The notes: generated from the sequence alone by a model not told the origin. DNA of 64,000 bases from Solwaraspora sp. WMMD406 (GCF_029626025.1 NZ_JARUBF010000001.1:1488001-1552000); one strand, 5' to 3'. Positions 39,799-49,972 are shown, numbered from the stretch's first letter. Program-made: numbers and translations.

Positions 39799-40299
39799 CT
39801 AGCCGGCGAACGGTTCGAACTTGTCGATGGTGACCTTGATGTCGGCACCGCTGGGGGCGGTGTAGGTGACGGTCTGCCCTTGGCGGGCGCCGAGAATCGC
39901 CTTCCCGAGGGCGGATTCCGGGCTGTAGACCGTGAGGTCGGTGGTCGAGGAGATCTCTCGCGAACCGAGCAGGAACGTCTCGGTGTCCTGCGGGTCGTCG
40001 TCGAAGTGGATGGTGACGACGGTCCCCGGCGCGATCCGGTCGGCGTTGGGTGCTTCACCGACCTGCGCGGTGCGCAGGAGTTCCTGCAGATAGCGGATCC
40101 GTGCCTCTTGTTTGCCCTGCTCCTCACGAGCGGCGTGGTAGCCGCCGTTCTCGCGGAGGTCACCTTCCTCACGCCGGGCGTTGATCTCGGCGGCTATCGC
40201 CGTCCGTCCGGCGATCAGCTCGTTGAGCTCGGCCTGGAGCCGGTCGTACGCGTCCTGGGACAGCCAGGTGGCGGGCGCCTCGCGGTCGGTCGTGGACAC
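39799..40299 (-). CDS. greA: Transcription elongation factor GreA
   Basis: GreA rescues backtracked RNA polymerase by stimulating transcript cleavage. The 166-residue protein has the N-terminal coiled coil (LSQDAYDRLQAELNEL to ARIRYLQELLRTAQV) with the acidic tip DLREN and the C-terminal globular domain (VVTIHFDDDPQDTETFLLGS, SPESALGKAILGARQGQTVTY). GTG start with AGGAGATC upstream. The position next to DUF4307 and divergent from mca is conserved in M. tuberculosis (Rv1080c-Rv1082). Confidence 0.96.
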   Translation of the reverse strand: MSTTDREAPATWLSQDAYDRLQAELNELIAGRTAIAAEINARREEGDLRENGGYHAAREEQGKQEARIRYLQELLRTAQVGEAPNADRIAPGTVVTIHFDDDPQDTETFLLGSREISSTTDLTVYSPESALGKAILGARQGQTVTYTAPSGADIKVTIDKFEPFAG

Positions 40300-40429
40300 A
40301 GACGATCTCCTTGTGGGATTGCGGGCGGACGAGGTCGAACTACAAACGTACCAGTGATGGTCACGTCCGCGACGTGGTTGAAACCTCGCCCGCCGCCGGT
40401 CCGGCCCGGGAGCCGTCGGTCACCGCGCC

Positions 40430-40894
40430 TCAGTCGGCCGGCCGACAGCGGGGCACTTCGCCGAGAAAAGCACGACTGTCGGTCTCCAGCCGGTATGTGG
40501 TCCTGACCAGTCGTTCGCCCGGTTGCGCCGCCACGGTGACCTCGGCCCGGCCGACCTCGGCACCGTCGCGCGAGCGGGCGCGGACCAGACACACGGCGGA
40601 CCCACCCGGGGGTACGGTGACCGCGAAGTCGATCAGGATCTGCTCCTCGGTGACGTCGGTGTAGGTGATCACCTCGGGGTCGTAGGCGGGGTCGCCGTAG
40701 AGCGTGTACAGCCGGGCGGCCACTGCCGTCGCGGCCAGGACGGCGACCGTCGCGAGCAGCGCGGTCACCCACGGGCGACGGCGACGCGGCGCGCGTCGCC
40801 GGCCGTACCTGCCGGCGGGAAAGACCGGCGCGGTCGTCGAGGACGGAGGGAACACCGGCGTGGTCGGTGTGGTTGTGGCGGAAGTGTCGGTCAC
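40430..40894 (-). CDS. DUF4307 family membrane protein
   Basis: A 154-residue protein: a Thr/Pro-rich cytoplasmic start, a basic patch (GRYGRRRAPRRRRP), one membrane helix (WVTALLATVAVLAATAVAARLY) and an extracytoplasmic beta-rich domain (VITYTDVTEEQILIDFAVTVPPG, ERLVRTTYRLETDSRA). This is the DUF4307 family that sits beside greA and mca in actinobacteria (Rv1081c). The GTG at 40894 with AAGGAG 8 nt upstream is preferred over an ATG at 40927. Function unknown. Confidence 0.88.
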   Translation of the reverse strand: MTDTSATTTPTTPVFPPSSTTAPVFPAGRYGRRRAPRRRRPWVTALLATVAVLAATAVAARLYTLYGDPAYDPEVITYTDVTEEQILIDFAVTVPPGGSAVCLVRARSRDGAEVGRAEVTVAAQPGERLVRTTYRLETDSRAFLGEVPRCRPAD

Positions 40895-41136
40895 CGGGAC
40901 GTCTCCTTGGCGCGGGACGGTCTCCATGGCGGTCGGGTCTCCGTGGCGATGGGGTCTCCGAGGCGAGGTGGTCGGTGCCGTCGGTGAGAATGGTCGTCGG
41001 GTCTCATTGTCGCAGCCGCTGATCGGATCGACATGGGCAGGTCAGGACGGGGGCGGGTCGCGGCCGGCCCGGACCGGGCAGGTGGACCGGGCCGGGCGGG
41101 TGGTGACCGGTCCGGCGATTCACGAGGGAGCATCGG

Positions 41137-42018
41137 GTGGTAGAGCAACTGCGTCTGATGGCGGTGCACGCGCACCCTGACGACGAGTCGAGCAAGGGCG
41201 CGGCCACGATGGCCCGGTACGTCGCCGAGGGAGCCCAAGTGCTGGTCGTCACCTGCACGGGCGGTGAACGGGGCAGCGTGTTGAACCCCAAGCTGGACCG
41301 GCCGGACGTCTGGGAGAACATCGCGGAGATCCGCCGGGCCGAGATGGACGCCGCGCGGGCGATTCTCGGCGTGGAGCAGGCGTGGCTGGGGTTCGTCGAT
41401 TCCGGCCTGCCCGAGGGCGATCCGTTGCCGCCGTTGCCGGCCGGCTGTTTCGCGTTGGAGGAGGTGGACGTGGCCGCCGGACCACTGGTCCGGTTGATGC
41501 GGGAGTTCCGCCCGCACGTGGTCACCACGTACGACGAGGACGGCGGCTACCCGCATCCGGACCACATCATGTGCAACCGGGTCAGCCTGGCGGCCTTTGA
41601 CGCGGCCGGTGATCCGGCCCGCTATCCCGAGCTCGGGCAGCCGTGGCAGCCGTTGAAGCTGTACTACTGCATGGGCTTCACCAAGGCCCGGATCCTCGCG
41701 CTGCACGAGGGCATGCTCGCCGCCGGTCGCGAATCGCCGTACCAGGAGTGGTTGGAGCGCTGGGATGACCGGCCGGACAAGGGTGATCGGATCACCACCC
41801 GGGTCGAGTGCGCGGAGTACTTCCCGGTCCGCGACGACGCGCTGCGGGCGCACGCCACCCAGGTCGATCCGGACGGCTTCTGGTTCCAGGTGCCGATGGA
41901 GGTGCAACGGCAGGCCTGGCCTACCGAGGACTACGAACTGGTGCGGACGTACGTCGACAGCCCGGTGCCCGAATCGGACCTTTTCGCCGGAGTACGGGAG
42001 CGGCTGGAGCGGTCCTGA
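41137..42018 (+). CDS. mca: Mycothiol S-conjugate amidase
   Basis: Cleaves mycothiol conjugates of electrophiles and drugs so that the mercapturic acid can be exported. The 293-residue LmbE-fold zinc enzyme has ligands His13 and Asp16 in VHAHPDDESSKG and His143 in YPHPDHIMCNR. TGGERGSVLNPKLDRPDVWENIAEIRRAEM separates Mca from the shorter deacetylase MshB. GTG start with GAGGGAG upstream. It shows that the organism uses mycothiol. A small membrane protein gene follows, as in Rv1082-Rv1083. Confidence 0.95.
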   Translation: MVEQLRLMAVHAHPDDESSKGAATMARYVAEGAQVLVVTCTGGERGSVLNPKLDRPDVWENIAEIRRAEMDAARAILGVEQAWLGFVDSGLPEGDPLPPLPAGCFALEEVDVAAGPLVRLMREFRPHVVTTYDEDGGYPHPDHIMCNRVSLAAFDAAGDPARYPELGQPWQPLKLYYCMGFTKARILALHEGMLAAGRESPYQEWLERWDDRPDKGDRITTRVECAEYFPVRDDALRAHATQVDPDGFWFQVPMEVQRQAWPTEDYELVRTYVDSPVPESDLFAGVRERLERS

Positions 42019-42068
42019 CCTGCTGGGCGTAGCGTGTATCTCTCACCCGGCTTCCGAGGAGCGCCGTC

Positions 42069-42362
42069 ATGCTGAGTGCCGTCCGTGCCGCGATGGCGGA
42101 CCACGCCCTGGCGATGGATACCGTCCTGGCGACGAACAACTTCGGGGACACCCGGTCGGGTGGTCTGGCGGGACCGATGGGTTTGTTCCTCATCCTCCTG
42201 CTGGCCGCCGCGACCGTGTTGCTGATCCGGAACATGAACGTTCGACTGCGTCGGCTGCCCGAGCGGTTCGACGATCAGCGTCCGGAGGACGAGACTCCGT
42301 CGGCGGCGTCTGATGTCCTTGATCTGACAGAACGCGGCGGGCGTCCCGGATCGCCTTTGTAA
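42069..42362 (+). CDS. Small single-pass membrane protein next to mca
   Basis: A 97-residue protein with a short N-terminal region, one membrane helix (MGLFLILLLAAATVLLIRNMN) and a cytoplasmic tail (VRLRRLPERFDDQ) rich in acidic residues. It corresponds in position and layout to M. tuberculosis Rv1083. GAGGAGCG precedes the ATG. Function unknown. Its TAA stop lies within a LacI-type palindrome. Confidence 0.82.
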   Translation: MLSAVRAAMADHALAMDTVLATNNFGDTRSGGLAGPMGLFLILLLAAATVLLIRNMNVRLRRLPERFDDQRPEDETPSAASDVLDLTERGGRPGSPL

Positions 42363-42371
42363 GCGCTTACA
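42358..42371. promoter_or_regulatory. LacI-family-type operator
   Basis: TGTAAGCGCTTACA is a perfect 14-bp palindrome with the central AGCGCT pattern typical of LacI-family regulator sites in actinobacteria. It overlaps the TAA of the small membrane protein and is 270 bp upstream of the GGDEF/EAL gene, whose promoter probably lies just after it. No LacI-type regulator gene is in this window, so the cognate protein must be elsewhere. Confidence 0.6.
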
Positions 42372-42640
42372 TGTGCTTCTACCAGGGGATTTTCGGCCCG
42401 TCGGGTGCCGTCCGCCGCTAATCCGGCCCCGCAGCCCCTGTTGTCGCAATCCGCTTTGGCTTAGCCTTCCGCCGGGGACCTTCGTTCCCCCGGACGCGCG
42501 CGGAAAGGGGCGACCATGGATGGCGGAGTCGGTGCCCCGTGTCGGGTCGGACCGGCGACACCCCGATCCCACGCCCGTCCGGCGGCGGCTGCCCGCGACG
42601 CACACCGAGGCATGCCGACCGTGTCTGTCAGGATCGATCC

Positions 42641-45394
42641 ATGACGTCGTCGCCGTCGCTGCCGCCGTCGGCTGGAGACGACGCCTCCGCGGCCCTGGAC
42701 AACTCCACGGACCGCCCGGATCCGGACCAGGGTGACGCTGTCGGGTCGACCAACGACTCTGTCGGACCGACCAGCGGGGCCGTCCGGCCGACCAGCGGGG
42801 CCGCCGCTCCGGCAGTCGGCCGAGTCCTGGCCAGTGCCGACAGTGCCCCGCGCCCCGCCGGGCCATGGCGGCTGTGGGTCTTCACCGGCGCGGTCCTGGT
42901 GGCCGCGATCGTCACCGTCGTCATCGGAGGGCTCACCGCCGTCGAACCTTCGGGCTTCGAGGGCATCAGCGCCGAAGCCCGGTTCGCGATCGTGGCGCTG
43001 TTGCTCGGCGCGGCCCAGCTCGCCCGGCTCCGCCTCCGGATCGGTGCCGGCACGGTCAGCTTCACCTGGGGTGAGGCGGCGTTGATCGTCGGACTTCACC
43101 TGATCCCGGCCGGCTGGTTGCCGGCGGCCGCCGCGATCGGCGTCGGGATCGCCTGGACCCTACTGTCGATCTTCTCCGACCGGCGGACCGTCGCGGAGGT
43201 CGCCCGGGTCACCGGCTCGCTGACCGTCGCGGTAGCGGTGGCCAGCGTCGTCACCAGTACGGTGGCCGACCCGTACGGCCAACGGATCACCCCGGTCGTG
43301 GCTGTCGCCGCCATCGGTGGAGCCCTCGCCTACCTGCTGCTGACCGCCGCGCTGGCCACGGTGGCCCTCACCTTGCGGCACGAGCGGCCGTTCGGTGCCA
43401 CCCTGGTCCACGCGCTGCGGACCAAACTGTTGATGTTCGTCGGCAACGTTCTGGTCGGCCTGGTCGCCGTCGCCATGATCGGTGCCGATCCGCGCTGGCT
43501 GTTGCTGTTGCCGCCGGCGCTCTGGCTGTTGCAGCAGACCTACGGACAGCGGCTGCGGGCTCAGGACGAGCAGCGCGCCTGGCAGGAGTTCGCCGAGGTC
43601 ACCCGGGCGTTGAACAAACTCGACGAGTACGCGGTCGCCCAGGCGGCGGTCAACGGCGGACTGACGTTGTTCGGGGCCGAACGCGTCGAGGTGGACGTCC
43701 AGCGCGTCGACGGACGACGCTGGCGTTACGTCGGGGACGCCACCGGAGCGTGGCATCACGCGGAGATCGCGGAAGCCGTGGAACCGACACCGGAACCGGG
43801 ACCGACCGCCGCCGTCACCGACGACGACAGCGGTTACGACCAGATCCTCGTCCGCCCGCTCTCGGTCGAATCGGCCGAGGTCGGCCAGCTGCGGGTTCAT
43901 CTACCAGCCGCCGTCGTGCCCGGTCGTCGTGACCGGGACGCCCTCGCCGCGTTCGGTGAGACGCTCGCCGTGGCCCTGCACGACGCCGCCACCCACCGCG
44001 AACTTCGCCGACTCACCGCGTGGACGGCGCACCAGTCGATGCACGACCCGGTCACCAAGTTGCTCAACCGGCCGGCGTTGCTGGCCAAGGGGGACACCGC
44101 GCTGCATCAGCTCGGCCACGACCATCCGGTGGCGCTGCTGATGCTCGACATCAAGCGGTTCAACGAGGTCAACGACACCCTGGGCACCGCGGCCGGAGAC
44201 GAACTGCTGCAGTCGGCGGCCGACCGGCTGACCGCCGGACTGCGGCCGGGTGAGCTGCTCGGCCGGCTCGGCAACGATGAGTTCGCCCTGCTGCTGACCT
44301 CGTTGACCGCATCTGACGGCGAGCCCGACACCCGGTTGTCGCCGACCGGAACGGCGATGCGGCGGGCGGGTGAGATCGCCGACACGCTGGCAGAGCCGAC
44401 CGAAGTCGCCGGGGTCCGGATGTCCGTCGAGGGCGCCGTCGGGGTGGTGGTCGCCGGCGCCGGAACCGCCGACATGAACGAGCTGCTGCGCCGGGCCACC
44501 ATCGCGATGAACCAGGCCAAGGAGATCGGCGGCAGCGTCGCCGGTTACGACAGTGCCAAGGACGCCGCGAGTACCGACCAACTCGCCCTGCTGGCCGAGC
44601 TGCGCACCGCCCTGGACGTCGACGACCAGCTGGAACTCGCCCTGCAGCCCGCCGTCGACCTGACCACCGGCGCGCCGACCGGGGTCGAAGCGTTGATCCG
44701 TTGGCGTCATCCCCGTCGTGGCCGGCTGACCCCGATCGACTTCGTCCGGGCCGTCGAGAGCAGCGACCTGCTCGGCCCGTTCACGCGGTACGTGGTCGAC
44801 CGGGCGCTGTCCGCGGCCGCGGAATGGGCCGAGCACGGTATCGAAGTGCCGATCTCGGTCAACGTGTCCGCGCGTAGCCTGCTTGATCCGCAGCTGCCGG
44901 CCGAGATCGGTGAGCTGCTGCGCCAGCATGCCGTACCAGCGCATCGTCTGGTGCTGGAGATCACCGAGACGGTGGTGATGAGCGAGCTCGAGGTCATCGA
45001 CGAGGTGCTGGCCCGGCTGCGCGAGATGGGCGTGCAGCTGGCGGTCGACGACTTCGGCACCGGCTTCTCCTCACTGGCGTTCCTGACCCGGGTCACCGTC
45101 GACGAACTCAAGGTCGACCGGTCCTTCGTGGTCCGGATGGCGGACTCACCCCGGGACGCCGCTATCGTGCGGCACACCGTCTACCTCGGCCGGGAGATGG
45201 GCCTACGGGTGGTCGCCGAAGGTGTCGAGACCGCCGAACAACGCGCGACGCTGGCCGCGCTCGGCTGCGCCGCCGCGCAGGGATACCACTTCTTCAAACC
45301 GATGCCGGCTGACAAGATCATCGCGGTGCTGCGCTCGTTGCTCGACTCCGCGCAGGCGCAGATCTACCCGCTTCGCGCGGACGGTGCCTCGTGA
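42641..45394 (+). CDS. Membrane-bound GGDEF/EAL c-di-GMP protein
   Basis: A 917-residue protein for cyclic di-GMP turnover. A Pro/Ser-rich start is followed by about seven membrane helices (residues 85-310), a GAF-like region, then GGDEF and EAL domains. The GGDEF signature reads GRLGNDEF (about 541-548), so the second Gly is Asn; cyclase activity is doubtful and the domain may only bind GTP. The EAL domain looks complete: EALIRWRHP (about 684), ISVNVSARSLLDP, LEITETVVM, VDDFGTGFSSLAFL (about 803), ELKVDRSFV and AEGVETAEQ, so phosphodiesterase activity is likely. The ATG at 42641 is used; the open frame extends upstream without coding character. A LacI-type operator lies upstream, and the HAD gene overlaps its stop. 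Confidence 0.92.
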   Translation: MTSSPSLPPSAGDDASAALDNSTDRPDPDQGDAVGSTNDSVGPTSGAVRPTSGAAAPAVGRVLASADSAPRPAGPWRLWVFTGAVLVAAIVTVVIGGLTAVEPSGFEGISAEARFAIVALLLGAAQLARLRLRIGAGTVSFTWGEAALIVGLHLIPAGWLPAAAAIGVGIAWTLLSIFSDRRTVAEVARVTGSLTVAVAVASVVTSTVADPYGQRITPVVAVAAIGGALAYLLLTAALATVALTLRHERPFGATLVHALRTKLLMFVGNVLVGLVAVAMIGADPRWLLLLPPALWLLQQTYGQRLRAQDEQRAWQEFAEVTRALNKLDEYAVAQAAVNGGLTLFGAERVEVDVQRVDGRRWRYVGDATGAWHHAEIAEAVEPTPEPGPTAAVTDDDSGYDQILVRPLSVESAEVGQLRVHLPAAVVPGRRDRDALAAFGETLAVALHDAATHRELRRLTAWTAHQSMHDPVTKLLNRPALLAKGDTALHQLGHDHPVALLMLDIKRFNEVNDTLGTAAGDELLQSAADRLTAGLRPGELLGRLGNDEFALLLTSLTASDGEPDTRLSPTGTAMRRAGEIADTLAEPTEVAGVRMSVEGAVGVVVAGAGTADMNELLRRATIAMNQAKEIGGSVAGYDSAKDAASTDQLALLAELRTALDVDDQLELALQPAVDLTTGAPTGVEALIRWRHPRRGRLTPIDFVRAVESSDLLGPFTRYVVDRALSAAAEWAEHGIEVPISVNVSARSLLDPQLPAEIGELLRQHAVPAHRLVLEITETVVMSELEVIDEVLARLREMGVQLAVDDFGTGFSSLAFLTRVTVDELKVDRSFVVRMADSPRDAAIVRHTVYLGREMGLRVVAEGVETAEQRATLAALGCAAAQGYHFFKPMPADKIIAVLRSLLDSAQAQIYPLRADGAS

Positions 45395-45969
45395 GCAGCT
45401 GGCTGGTGTTCGACTACGGCCAGGTGATCTCGTTGCCGCAACCGCCGGACGAGATGGCGGCGATGGCGCGACTGGCGGAGTTGCCGCTGGACACCTTCAG
45501 CGAAGGCTACTGGCGGCACCGCGACGTCTACGACTCCGGCTGCCCCACCGAGCGGTACTGGAGTCTGGTCGTCGGACGACCGTTGGCCGCCTCCGACCAG
45601 CTGGTGTCCGATCTGGTCGCCGCCGATGTCGCGAGCTGGTCCCACCTCAACCCGAGCACCCTCGACCTGCTCGACGAACTGGCCGCCGCCGGGCACCGAC
45701 TCGCTCTGCTGTCCAACGCTCCCGAAGCGATCGCCACGGCCATCGACGCCGCGCCCTGGGCCGCCGGATTCACCCACCGGCTGTTCAGCTGCCGGCTGGC
45801 GCTGGCCAAACCGGACCCGGCGATCTTCCACGAACTGCTGCGTCAGCTGGCCGCGCCTCCGGACCAGGTCACCTTCGTCGACGACCGTCCGGAGAACGTC
45901 CGGGCCGCCGCCGAGGCAGGTCTGACCGCGCTGCGGTATCCGGAGGTGCCCTCGCCGACCCGGCGGTGA
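45391..45969 (+). CDS. HAD-like hydrolase
   Basis: A 192-residue HAD superfamily phosphatase-like protein. Motif I is VFDYGQV (nucleophile Asp present, second Asp replaced by Gly as in the D-x-G-G-V subgroup), motif II is LALLSNAP, the motif III Lys is in LALAKPDPAIF, and motif IV is VTFVDDRPENV. The cap is a small helical insertion after motif I. The substrate is unknown. The GTG start overlaps the GGDEF/EAL stop (GTGA), so the two are translationally coupled, which hints at a shared function. Confidence 0.87.
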   Translation: MSSWLVFDYGQVISLPQPPDEMAAMARLAELPLDTFSEGYWRHRDVYDSGCPTERYWSLVVGRPLAASDQLVSDLVAADVASWSHLNPSTLDLLDELAAAGHRLALLSNAPEAIATAIDAAPWAAGFTHRLFSCRLALAKPDPAIFHELLRQLAAPPDQVTFVDDRPENVRAAAEAGLTALRYPEVPSPTRR

Positions 45970-46100
45970 CCGGCGGGTCGCGTTCGATCCCGGCCGCCGT
46001 ACCGGACCGGCTCCGGTGGCGCCGTACCCGGACCGGGGCGTGATGTCCGCCCGGACTGGCTATGGTCGGACAGGAACGACGACATCAAGGAGTGGCCAGG

Positions 46101-48197
46101 GTGAACCGTCTCGGTACGGCGACCAGTCCCTATCTGCTGCAGCACGCCGACAATCCGGTGGACTGGTGGCCCTGGTGCGCGGAGGCGTTCGACGAGGCCC
46201 GTCGCCGGGACGTCCCAGTGTTGATCTCGGTCGGGTACGCGGCCTGCCACTGGTGTCACGTGATGGCACACGAGTCGTTCGAGAACACCACGGTCGGAGA
46301 ACTGATCAACGACAACTTCGTGGCGATCAAAGTGGATCGGGAGGAACGGCCTGACGTGGACGCGGTCTACATGACCGCCACCCAGGCGATGACGGGTCAG
46401 GGGGGTTGGCCGATGACCGTCTTCGCCACCCCGGACGGCACCCCGTTCTTCTGCGGAACCTACTTCCCACGTCCCAACTTCGTCCGCCTGCTGCAGTCGG
46501 TCGACGCCGCCTGGCGGGACCAGCGGGAGGCGGTGCTCCGCCAAGGCGCCGCCGTGGTCAGCACCATCGGCGGGGCCCAGGCGGTCGGCGGCCCGACCGC
46601 GCCGCTGACCGCCGAGCTGCTGTCGGCGGCGGCCGGGACGTTGGCCAAGGAGTACGACTCGACGCACGGCGGCTTCGGCGGTGCGCCGAAGTTCCCACCC
46701 CACCTCGACCTGCTCTTCCTGCTCCGGCACCACCAGCGCACCGGTGACCCCGACAGCCTGGAGATCGTTCAGCACACCTGTGAGGCGATGGCCCGAGGCG
46801 GCATCTACGACCAACTCGCCGGGGGCTTCGCCCGGTACGCCGTGGACGCCACCTGGACCGTGCCGCATTTCGAGAAGATGCTGTACGACAACGCGCTGCT
46901 GCTCCGGGTGTACAGCCTGCTGTGGCGGTTGACCGGGGACCGGATGGCGGCCCGGATCGCCCGGGAGACCGTACGCTTCCTCGCCGAGGCGCTGGCCGTA
47001 CCCGGCGGTGGCTTCGCCTCCGCGCTCGACGCCGACACCGACGGGGTCGAAGGTGCCACCTACGTCTGGACGCCGCAGCAGTTGATCGACGTGCTGGGGG
47101 AGTCGGACGGTCGCTGGGCGGCCGACCTCTTCGACGTCACCACCGCCGGCACCTTCGAGCACGGGACCAGCGTCCTGCGGCTGGCCCGCGACGTCGACGA
47201 CGTTCCGGTCGCCGGGTTCGACCGGGTTCGCGCGGCCCTGCGCCGGTCCCGGGCCGGCCGTCCGCAACCGGCTCGCGACGACAAGGTGGTGGCGGCCTGG
47301 AACGGACTGGTGGTCACTGGTCTGGTCGAGTTCGCCACCACCGCTTTCGCGCTGGCTGACGGTGCCTCGGCTGACGGTGCCTCGGCTGACGGTGCGCTGG
47401 CTGACGGTGCCTCGACCGACGACGCGGCCGGGCGGCTGCGGGCCGACGCGGAACTCGCCGTCGAACTGGCGACCGCCGCCGGCGCCTACCTGGCCCGTAC
47501 CCACCTGGTCGACGGGCGGCTGCGTCGAGTGTCCCGGGACGGGCAGGTGGGCACCCCGGCCGGCGTCCTCGACGACTACGGGTGTGTCGCGGAGGCGTTC
47601 TGCGCGCTGCATCAGCTGCGCGGTGAGGGCCGCTGGCTCGACCTGGCCGGCGAGTTGCTCGACGTGGCGCTGGCGCGGTTCGGCACCGGTGACGGCGGCT
47701 TCTACGACACCGCCGACGACGCCGAACAACTGGTCGCCCGGCCGGCCGACCCGACGGACAACGCCACCCCGTCCGGGCTGTCCGCGACCGCCGCCGCGTT
47801 GACCGCCTACGCCGCGCTGCGCGGCGCGTCCGACTACCGGGCGGCGGCGGAGCGGGCGTTGGCCACCGTCGCGCCGATCGTCGCCCGGCACCCCCGGTTC
47901 ACCGGGTACGCGGCGGCGGTCGGCGAGGCGCTGCTCTCCGGCCCGTACGAGATCGCGGTGGTCACGGCGGACCCGACGGTCACCGTGGACCCGTCCGCTG
48001 ACCCGCTGCTGCGGGCGGCGTACCGGCACGCCCCGCCGGGCGCGGTCGTGGTCGCCGGGTTGGCCGACCAGCCGGGTGTGCCGTTGCTGGCGGACCGACC
48101 GATGCTCGGCGGGGCGTCCACCGCGTACGTCTGCCGGGGTTTCGTCTGCGACCGACCGGTCACCTCGGCACCGGACCTGATCGGGCAGCTGGGTTAG
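46101..48197 (+). CDS. DUF255 thioredoxin-domain protein (YyaL/Rv1084-like)
   Basis: A 698-residue cytoplasmic protein. The N-terminal thioredoxin-like DUF255 domain opens [24 protein letters not shown] and has the motif [14 protein letters not shown], a CxxC-type active site. The middle and C-terminal parts form an alpha/alpha-barrel related to N-acylglucosamine epimerase ([72 protein letters not shown]). A low-complexity insertion with a 15-bp repeat encodes ADGAS-type pentapeptides near residue 420. The GTG at 46101 with AAGGAG 8 nt upstream is preferred over the frame start at 46062. Function is unknown. Confidence 0.92.
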   Translation: MNRLGTATSPYLLQHADNPVDWWPWCAEAFDEARRRDVPVLISVGYAACHWCHVMAHESFENTTVGELINDNFVAIKVDREERPDVDAVYMTATQAMTGQGGWPMTVFATPDGTPFFCGTYFPRPNFVRLLQSVDAAWRDQREAVLRQGAAVVSTIGGAQAVGGPTAPLTAELLSAAAGTLAKEYDSTHGGFGGAPKFPPHLDLLFLLRHHQRTGDPDSLEIVQHTCEAMARGGIYDQLAGGFARYAVDATWTVPHFEKMLYDNALLLRVYSLLWRLTGDRMAARIARETVRFLAEALAVPGGGFASALDADTDGVEGATYVWTPQQLIDVLGESDGRWAADLFDVTTAGTFEHGTSVLRLARDVDDVPVAGFDRVRAALRRSRAGRPQPARDDKVVAAWNGLVVTGLVEFATTAFALADGASADGASADGALADGASTDDAAGRLRADAELAVELATAAGAYLARTHLVDGRLRRVSRDGQVGTPAGVLDDYGCVAEAFCALHQLRGEGRWLDLAGELLDVALARFGTGDGGFYDTADDAEQLVARPADPTDNATPSGLSATAAALTAYAALRGASDYRAAAERALATVAPIVARHPRFTGYAAAVGEALLSGPYEIAVVTADPTVTVDPSADPLLRAAYRHAPPGAVVVAGLADQPGVPLLADRPMLGGASTAYVCRGFVCDRPVTSAPDLIGQLG
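47355..47414 (+). repeat. 15-bp in-frame tandem repeat inside the DUF255 gene
   Basis: Four units of GCTGACGGTGCCTCG (the third unit differs in four bases) encode [20 protein letters not shown] in a surface loop. The reading frame is kept. Confidence 0.9.
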
Positions 48198-48209
48198 GCT
48201 GACGCCGCT

Positions 48210-49433
48210 ATGGATACCCGTACCGGTCTGCCCGTCGTCGGCATGGTGGGCGGTGGGCAGCTCGCCCGGATGACCCACCAGGCGGCCATCGCCCTCGGCC
48301 AGTCGTTGCGCGTCCTGGCCCGCACCCCGGAGGACGGCGCCGCGCTGGTCGCCGCCGACGTCCAGTACGGCGAACACACCGACCTGGCCGCGTTGCGCAC
48401 CTTCGCCAAGAGCTGCGACGTGGTGACCTTCGACCACGAGCACGTGCCCGGGGAGCACATCCGGGCGCTGGCGGCCGAAGGTGTCCGGGTCCATCCCGGT
48501 GCCGACGCGCTGCGCCACGCCCAGGACAAGGCGGTGATGCGCCAGCGGCTGACCGAGCTGGGTGTGCCGGTGCCGCGTTGGCGGCGGATCGCGGGCCGTG
48601 ACGAGCTGGCGGCCTTCGGTGCCGACGTGGGTTGGCCGGTTGTCGTCAAGACCGCTCGTGGCGGCTACGACGGGCGCGGTGTCTGGGTGCTGTCGTCGCC
48701 CGACGGGTTGGCCGCCGCCGGCATCGATCCGGCGTCCGCCGGTTCGGAGCAGGGAGCCGGTGCCGGCTCGGCGCGGGGGTCCGCCGCTGGCTCGGCGTCC
48801 GCCGCCGACCCGGAGCTGATCGCCGAGGAACGGGTCCGGCTGACCCGCGAGTTGGCGGTCCAGGTGGCCCGGTCACCCTTCGGGCAGATCGCCGTCTATC
48901 CGGTGGTGCAGACCGTGCAGCGGGACGGGATCTGCGTCGAGGTGCTGGCCCCGGCCCCGCAGCTGTCGGAGGAGCTCGCGGTGCGCGCCCAGCAGTTGGC
49001 CATCGACCTGGCCACCGCGCTCGACGTGGTCGGCCTGCTGGCGGTGGAGTTGTTCGAGGTGTCGGGCGAGTTGTTGGTCAACGAATTGGCGATGCGTCCG
49101 CACAACTCCGGGCACTGGACCATCGAAGGTGCCCGTACCTCTCAGTTCGAACAGCATCTGCGGGCGGTGCTGGACTACCCGATGGGTGACACGGCGTTGA
49201 CCGCGCCGGTCGTGGTGATGGCGAACGTGCTCGGCGGTCCGGCCGGCGGGATGGGCGTCGACGAACGACTGCATCACCTGTTCGCCACCGATCCGGCGGC
49301 CAGGGTCCACCTGTACGGCAAGCAGGTCCGCCCCGGTCGCAAGATCGGTCACGTCACGGTGCTCGGTGACGAGCTTTCCGAGGTACGGGCCCGGGCCGCC
49401 CGGGCCGCCCGCTGGCTGCAGGAGGGGCGATGA
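48210..49433 (+). CDS. purK: 5-(Carboxyamino)imidazole ribonucleotide synthase PurK
   Basis: The ATP-grasp enzyme that makes N5-CAIR from AIR, bicarbonate and ATP in purine synthesis. The 407-residue protein has [53 protein letters not shown], and the metal site [29 protein letters not shown]. Between the ATP-binding segment and the middle strand lies an Ala/Ser/Gly-rich insertion of about 25 residues ([16 protein letters not shown]) absent from most PurK. Thirteen bp after the DUF255 stop and overlapping purE, so likely co-transcribed. Confidence 0.95.
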   Translation: MDTRTGLPVVGMVGGGQLARMTHQAAIALGQSLRVLARTPEDGAALVAADVQYGEHTDLAALRTFAKSCDVVTFDHEHVPGEHIRALAAEGVRVHPGADALRHAQDKAVMRQRLTELGVPVPRWRRIAGRDELAAFGADVGWPVVVKTARGGYDGRGVWVLSSPDGLAAAGIDPASAGSEQGAGAGSARGSAAGSASAADPELIAEERVRLTRELAVQVARSPFGQIAVYPVVQTVQRDGICVEVLAPAPQLSEELAVRAQQLAIDLATALDVVGLLAVELFEVSGELLVNELAMRPHNSGHWTIEGARTSQFEQHLRAVLDYPMGDTALTAPVVVMANVLGGPAGGMGVDERLHHLFATDPAARVHLYGKQVRPGRKIGHVTVLGDELSEVRARAARAARWLQEGR

Positions 49434-49918
49434 TCGGCGTCATCATGGGTAGCGACTCGGACTGGCCGACCATGCGGGCGGCGGCCGAGGCACTCGACGA
49501 GTTCGGCGTCGATCACGAGGTACGGGTGGTGTCCGCGCACCGGACGCCACGGGCCATGCTCGACTACGCGGCCTCCGCCGCCGGCCGTGGCCTGCAGGTG
49601 ATCATCGCGGGGGCGGGCGGTGCGGCGCACCTGCCCGGCATGGTGGCGTCGATGACGCCGTTGCCGGTGATCGGCGTACCGGTGCCGCTGAAGCACCTCG
49701 ACGGAATGGATTCGTTGTTGTCGATCGTGCAGATGCCGGCCGGGGTGCCGGTCGCGACGGTGTCGATCGGCGGGGCCCGTAACGCCGGCCTGTTGGCGGT
49801 CCGGATCCTCGCCGCCGCCGATCCGGTGCTGCGTGCCAGGATGTCGGCGTACCAGGAGGACCTGGTCAAGCTGGTGGAAACCAAGGACGCCGCCCTGCGC
49901 GCCTCCCGGACCGGCTGA
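49430..49918 (+). CDS. purE: N5-CAIR mutase PurE
   Basis: Converts N5-CAIR to CAIR, the step after PurK. The 162-residue class I protein has [32 protein letters not shown] (catalytic His), [17 protein letters not shown] and [30 protein letters not shown]. The ATG overlaps the purK stop (ATGA), the usual coupled pair. Complete and normal. Confidence 0.97.
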   Translation: MIGVIMGSDSDWPTMRAAAEALDEFGVDHEVRVVSAHRTPRAMLDYAASAAGRGLQVIIAGAGGAAHLPGMVASMTPLPVIGVPVPLKHLDGMDSLLSIVQMPAGVPVATVSIGGARNAGLLAVRILAAADPVLRARMSAYQEDLVKLVETKDAALRASRTG

Positions 49919-49972
49919 GGTCCCACGCGCTCAGTCAGCCGCGGGCCTGGGCGGCGTGCACGGCGGCTCCGC

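Noticed and set aside
42461-43099. Minus-strand frames opposite the start of the GGDEF/EAL gene
   Set aside because: Shadow of the membrane domain coding sequence; no motifs.
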